Source: Chloroflexota bacterium (GTDB taxonomy: Bacteria > Chloroflexota > Dehalococcoidia > SHYB01). Taken from it: a stretch of 8,804 nucleotides of DNA. A program made the translations under genes and the position numbers. The DNA lies in assembly GCA_016200725.1 (NCBI GenBank), contig JACQEE010000129.1, forward strand, positions 1-8,804. The letters are read 5' to 3'. The notes beneath the pieces are model-generated. The model ran no database searches. It was given only the letters and a program-made list of their open reading frames with translations, and had not been told where the DNA came from. Within the stretch, counting starts at the first letter, position 1, and each line of letters opens with the position of its first letter. This document shows positions 5,444 to 8,804 of the stretch, piece after piece.

Positions 5444-6866
5444 CTAGGCCCTGAACAGACGCACTCTTCGGAACGGCTCCCGCCCCGATGAGCGAGACAC
5501 CACCTGGTGCTCCTCCGCCATCTGGTGCTGGAGGCGCCGGATGTAGGAGGTCTGCGGCGCGAGTTCCACCGTGTTCTCGTGGCCGTTCACCACGCGATCG
5601 ATGGCCTTCTCCGTCTCCTGCAGGGCCGCGTTCTGCGGCCGCTCGGGGCGGCGGCTCTCTAGGATCGTCAGCAGGCACTGCTCGATCTGCGGCAGCGAGT
5701 TCTTGCGCAGCACGTACACCGGGATCGAGGCCATCTCCGCGTCGCGGATGGCCTTCGGCCGGTTCCGGTAATGCGCTTTGGTCGTCATGATCGCGTCGGC
5801 GTTCCTCGCATCGTTAACCAGTTCGACGGGCAGCGCCGATGTGCGCACGATCTGCTCGGCACGGCCGCGGTTCACGCCGAAGGGCAGGACGCGCACGCGC
5901 GGCCCCGCCTTGTCCCGCTGCGGATCGAGGCCCAGCGTGGGCACGCTGAGTTCTTTCAATGGCGGCCGCGGAGTCGAAGGTCGGCGGCTGCTTGCGCTCG
6001 AGGATGCTCTTCTGCGTGCCGCGCCGACGGGCCTCTTCGTCGCCCAGCGTCACCGACTGGATGCCGCCGATGAGATCGGCCAGCAGGGGGTTCATGATCA
6101 AGTTATCGAGGGTGTTGCCGTGCGCCGTGGCGATCAATTGCACGCCGCGCTCGGCGATGGTGCGCGCAGCAGCGGTCTCCGCCTCGCGCCCGATCTCGTC
6201 GATGATGATGACCTGCGGCATGTGGTTCTCCACTGCCTCAATCATCACCTCGTGCTGCAGTTCCGGCGTCGCCACCTGCATGCGGCGCGCTTTGCCGATG
6301 CCCGGGTGCGGGATATCGCCGTCGCCCGCGATCTCGTTCGACGTGTCTACCACGACGACGCGTTTCTTGTAGTCGTCGGCGAGCACGCGAGCCAGTTCGC
6401 GCAGCATCGTCGTCTTACCGACGCCCGGCCTGCCGAGCAGCAGGATGCTCTTGTCGGCCTTGACCAAGTCGTCGATGACGCGGATCGTCCCGTAGACGGC
6501 GCGACCCACGCGGCACGTCAGGCCGATGATGTCGCCCTTGCGGTTGCGAATGGCCGAGATGCGGTGCAGCGTGCGGGCGATGCCCGCCCGGTTGTCCTCG
6601 CCAAACGTCCCGATGCGCGCGGTCACATAGGCGAGGTCGTCGCGCGTCACCTCGAACTCGCTCAGCACGACCTCCTCTTCGAGGAAGCGGGCCGTCGGGA
6701 GACGTCCGAGGTCGAGCACGATCTCCAGCAACGCCCTGGCATTCTCCCGATTCCGCAGCGGCTCGGCGATGCGCAGCGGCAGCGCCTCCATGAGCACGTC
6801 GAGATTGTCGGTAATCGTACGTTGCGGCAGCAGGGTTTTTCCTTCCGGTCTGTGATCTGTTGTCAC
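5444..6866 (-). pseudogene. R3H-domain AAA ATPase (Ycf45/SpoIIIAA-like), frameshifted in the linker
   Basis: Two minus-strand frames together make one family member. The first (GTG at 6864-6866) holds an N-terminal region and an AAA-type ATPase with P-loop GRPGVGKT (145-152), Walker B VIIIDEIG (219-226) and TAHG (247-250). It reaches [18 protein letters not shown] (about residue 298), after which the frame becomes non-family sequence to 5814. The second frame, open through about 5960, continues [21 protein letters not shown], then VYVLRKNS. It ends with an R3H single-stranded nucleic-acid-binding domain (RRLQHQMAEEHQVVSRSSG, then RRVRLF). The total length is not a multiple of three. The linker is also shorter than I expect, so the cause may be an out-of-frame deletion near 5920-5975 rather than a single indel. 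No ribosome-binding site precedes the second part. The start overlaps the upstream GNAT-like stop (GTGA). ATPase and R3H parts are individually intact. Confidence 0.8.
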
Positions 6867-7795
6867 TCGGCAACAACTCCCGCGGGCACCGGCTTCGCGA
6901 GGCGCACCCGGCTGGCCACGTGCCTCGCGAGCACCACGAACTCGCCCGCTTTCTCAAAGCCTTGCGCGCAGAGCGCCCGTGACAGATATTGCTGATAGGC
7001 GGGCAGCAGGCACAGCAGGCGACTCGTCGCAGCGGGGGCAATGGCCGACGCGATGAGCGATTCGCTCGCCTCGACCGCGGCGCGCTGCACGAGCAGGTCG
7101 AGCATACCCCGCGAGTTGCTCTTCGCCAGCGTCGCCCAGCCGACCGCGGCGCCTTCGCGGATCACGGCGAGCGACTGCGCGCAGCGCCAGCCCCGCGGCA
7201 TGTCCAGGCTCTCCTGCCACTGGCTGAAGGTCATCCCCTCGACCTCGCGAGCGGGCGCGGGCACCACGGACTGGTACAGGCCGTACAGCGCGTGCGCATC
7301 CGCCTCGCCGGCAGGGCGCAATATGCCTGCGGGCAGCGGCGCAGGCAGCACGGCCCCCGGCCAGCGCGCGTAGAGTTCCTCGGCAACGTACGGGGCGAAC
7401 TGCGCCTCCCCGGCCAGGTGCACGAGGCGGCTATCGGCGGGCAGGCGCAGGAATACCTTCTGCGCGCCCGTGCCGTGCAGCGCCGACGCGACGCCATCGA
7501 GCGCCTCGAAGAGGGCGTCGTTATCGCCCGTAGCCGCGTGCAGCGATGATACCTCCCAGGCACCGCGACCTAAACGCGGCTGCGCGACCACCACGCTGCG
7601 CACCAGGCCACGTTTCGCGTGGACGAGAACACGCCGGTCGCGGCGACGCATCGGGCCGCTGAGCACGGCCCCGTACGGCAGCACCGACGATGGCGCGGCG
7701 GCGAGGACAGCGCGGCTCCGCGCCTGGTTCCGGCACGCCCGCGCCTGCAGCAGCACCATGCTGGCGATATCGAGTGGATTACCTGGCCGCAACAC
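6863..7795 (-). CDS. GNAT-like N-acetyltransferase-fold protein
   Basis: A 310-aa protein resembling a GNAT-type family that I associate with Chloroflexota, beside R3H ATPases and PLP-synthesis genes. It opens [16 protein letters not shown]. The middle has [12 protein letters not shown] and an LRPA segment, and [17 protein letters not shown] follows. The C-terminal half has a GNAT-like alternation ([17 protein letters not shown], then LLVQRAA and [21 protein letters not shown]), as in acetyl-CoA-binding folds. The classic Q/RxxGxG/A pyrophosphate-binding loop is not clear, so activity is uncertain. GTG at 7793-7795 (or the adjacent TTG) overlaps the pdxT end by 17 nt. The stop overlaps the R3H ATPase start by 4 nt, so translation of the three genes is probably coupled. 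Substrate unknown. Confidence 0.75.
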   Translation of the reverse strand: MLRPGNPLDIASMVLLQARACRNQARSRAVLAAAPSSVLPYGAVLSGPMRRRDRRVLVHAKRGLVRSVVVAQPRLGRGAWEVSSLHAATGDNDALFEALDGVASALHGTGAQKVFLRLPADSRLVHLAGEAQFAPYVAEELYARWPGAVLPAPLPAGILRPAGEADAHALYGLYQSVVPAPAREVEGMTFSQWQESLDMPRGWRCAQSLAVIREGAAVGWATLAKSNSRGMLDLLVQRAAVEASESLIASAIAPAATSRLLCLLPAYQQYLSRALCAQGFEKAGEFVVLARHVASRVRLAKPVPAGVVAE

Positions 7796-8378
7796 GAGTG
7801 GTCTTGCTCCGCTCCTTTGCCATATTGAGAAAGTAGCCGTGGAACCGGTCGTCGCTGGTCAATTCAGGGTGAAACGAAGACCCGAGCAGATTACCTTGCC
7901 GCACCGCGACCGCGGTACCATCCGCCAGCCGCGCGAGCACCTCGACGCCTTTGCCGGTGGCCGCGATGCGCGGCGCACGTATGAAAATCGCATGGTAGGG
8001 CTTCACGCCCAACGCTGGCGTCGCGATGTCGGCCTCGAACGAGTCGGCCTGTCGCCCGTAGGCGTTGCGCTGCACTTCGACGTTGAGCCCGCCGATGATC
8101 GGTTCTTTGCGTCCTTCGACCTTCGCTGCGAGGACGATCAGCCCGGCGCACGTGCCCCAGATGGCCGCACCCGTCGCCGCGTAGGCCTTGAGCGGCTCGC
8201 GCAGACCGAAGCGGTCGATCAGCAGCGTGAACGTCGTGCTCTCGCCGCCGGGGATGATGAGGCCGGCGAGACCCTCGAGGTCGCGCGGAAGGCGCACCTC
8301 GCGCACGTTCACGCCGAGACGTCGTAACGCGGCCTCGTGCTCCGCGAAGTCGCCCTGCAGGGCGAGCACGCCGATCAT
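7779..8378 (-). CDS. pdxT: Pyridoxal 5'-phosphate synthase glutaminase subunit PdxT
   Basis: The glutaminase half of the DXP-independent PLP synthase: it releases ammonia from glutamine and passes it to PdxS. Read from the ATG at 8376-8378 the protein is 199 aa and starts MIGVLALQGDFAEHEAALRR. PGGEST is at 43-48, GTCAG with nucleophile C77 at 75-79, and a C-terminal SSFHPELTSDDRFH supplies the His/Glu of the triad. All key residues are present and length is normal. GGGAG lies 5 nt before this ATG. In-frame ATG 8390 or GTG 8393 upstream are alternatives and would overlap the PdxS stop. It follows the pdxS-derived ORF directly and overlaps the next gene. Its partner in this window is only a PdxS fragment, so a full pdxS must exist elsewhere or the window edge is misjoined. 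Confidence 0.95.
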   Translation of the reverse strand: MIGVLALQGDFAEHEAALRRLGVNVREVRLPRDLEGLAGLIIPGGESTTFTLLIDRFGLREPLKAYAATGAAIWGTCAGLIVLAAKVEGRKEPIIGGLNVEVQRNAYGRQADSFEADIATPALGVKPYHAIFIRAPRIAATGKGVEVLARLADGTAVAVRQGNLLGSSFHPELTSDDRFHGYFLNMAKERSKTTRVAAR

Positions 8379-8389
8379 CGCCACTCCCA

Positions 8390-8803
8390 TCACCAGCCTC
8401 TCGTGGCGAGCAGTTCCTCCGGCTTCATGCTGCGCACATCCAGGCCCGCCATCGGCTGGCCCAGGCCGGCGGAGATCTCTGCGAGTATCTTGGGGTCGCG
8501 GAAGTGGGTCGTCGCCTCGACGATCGCCTTCGCGCGAGGCGCCGGGTCGTTGGACTTGAAGATGCCGCTGCCGACGAAGACGCCGTCGGAGCCGAGTTGC
8601 ATCATCAGCGCGGCGTCGGCGGGCGTGGCGATGCCCCCCGCAGCGAAGTTCACCACCGGCAACTGGCCGGTCTTGGCAACCTGGCGGACGAGGTCAAGTG
8701 GCGCACGCATCTCTGCTGCCTTCAAGCCCAGTGACTTCTCGTAAAACTCACACGCCCGGTTCAAGTCCGCTACTTTGAATACGATAATTTCAATCCCTGT
8801 AAT
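8390..8803 (-). CDS. pdxS: Chimeric ORF: VOC-family N-terminus joined to PdxS C-terminal third (5' incomplete)
   Basis: The open frame runs in from the window edge. Its first about 28 codons ([15 protein letters not shown], then [13 protein letters not shown]) are typical of the first beta-alpha unit of a VOC/glyoxalase-bleomycin-resistance protein. From about 8720-8708 onward the same frame becomes the C-terminal part of Pdx[21 protein letters not shown], then [35 protein letters not shown] and ERGW-type end ATRGW. About two thirds of PdxS, including the active-site lysines of the ribose-5-phosphate/triose-phosphate barrel, is missing. The VOC part has about 44% GC by hand count, well below the rest of the window. 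The TGA stop sits just before or overlapping the pdxT start, as in a normal pdxS-pdxT pair. The fusion is either a real recombination product or an assembly chimera; the encoded protein cannot be a working PdxS. Confidence 0.8.
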   Translation of the reverse strand: MTGIEIIVFKVADLNRACEFYEKSLGLKAAEMRAPLDLVRQVAKTGQLPVVNFAAGGIATPADAALMMQLGSDGVFVGSGIFKSNDPAPRAKAIVEATTHFRDPKILAEISAGLGQPMAGLDVRSMKPEELLATRGW

Positions 8804-8804
8804 C

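Noticed and set aside
5962..5969. GCGGCCGC (NotI-like) and, at about 5436, GGCGCGCC (AscI-like) octamers as signs of engineered joints
   Set aside because: Such GC-rich octamers arise often by chance in this composition and nothing vector-like is near.
5778..6995. A 405-codon plus-strand ORF opposite the R3H ATPase and the GNAT-like gene
   Set aside because: Its translation has no recognisable motif and lies antisense to a clear P-loop ATPase; long antisense frames are expected in high-GC coding DNA.
7470..8327. A 285-codon plus-strand ORF opposite the GNAT-like gene and pdxT
   Set aside because: No family features; it is antisense to the unmistakable PdxT active-site motifs.

Overview
The window is high-GC bacterial DNA, most likely from a Chloroflexota (Dehalococcoidia-like) genome or a metagenome bin of that group. 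The evidence is indirect. It consists of an R3H/AAA ATPase and a degenerate GNAT-like protein of a type I associate with Chloroflexota, the pdxS-pdxT gene order, a TIM-barrel lipoprotein with a long Pro/Thr linker, and dispersed hairpin repeats of the kind that read as R-PEPVEG when translated. No rRNA, tRNA, CRISPR array or transposase is visible.

Layout. (1) 16-690 (+): queE, the radical-SAM 7-deazaguanine enzyme, with a small palindromic repeat inserted in frame. (2) 710-1899 (-): an SDR oxidoreductase followed 16 nt later by a DHFR/RibD-like reductase gene that has lost its middle. (3) 1900-2290: divergent promoters, a small leaderless-looking plus-strand ORF containing a second hairpin repeat, then the end of tmk. 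(4) 2288-2971 (-): tmk, thymidylate kinase. (5) 2972-3134: a divergent promoter region built around a third hairpin repeat. (6) 3135-4991 (+): a lipoprotein with a tandem-repeat Pro/Thr/Gly linker and a GH113-like TIM barrel. (7) 5011-8804 (-): an operon of tightly packed or overlapping genes. In transcription order it holds a chimeric VOC/PdxS ORF, pdxT, a GNAT-like gene, an R3H AAA ATPase broken by a frameshift, and an unrecognised conserved-looking gene.

How the genes relate. PdxS and PdxT together form PLP synthase, but only the C-terminal third of PdxS is present, joined in frame to the start of an unrelated VOC-family protein in noticeably AT-richer DNA. Tmk and the R3H ATPase are housekeeping-type nucleotide and nucleic-acid functions. 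The lipoprotein gene lies between them on the opposite strand and may be an insertion into an older neighbourhood.

The main theme is structural damage. Three of about ten genes (DHFR-like, R3H ATPase, PdxS) show an internal deletion, frameshift or fusion. A fourth (queE) carries a repeat insertion that keeps the frame, and a fifth (the small ORF) has a repeat and an in-frame TGA followed by coding-looking sequence. Either this genome has many small deletions and repeat insertions, or part of the window is misassembled. Read mapping would separate these. I do not see a convincing new defence or mobile system.
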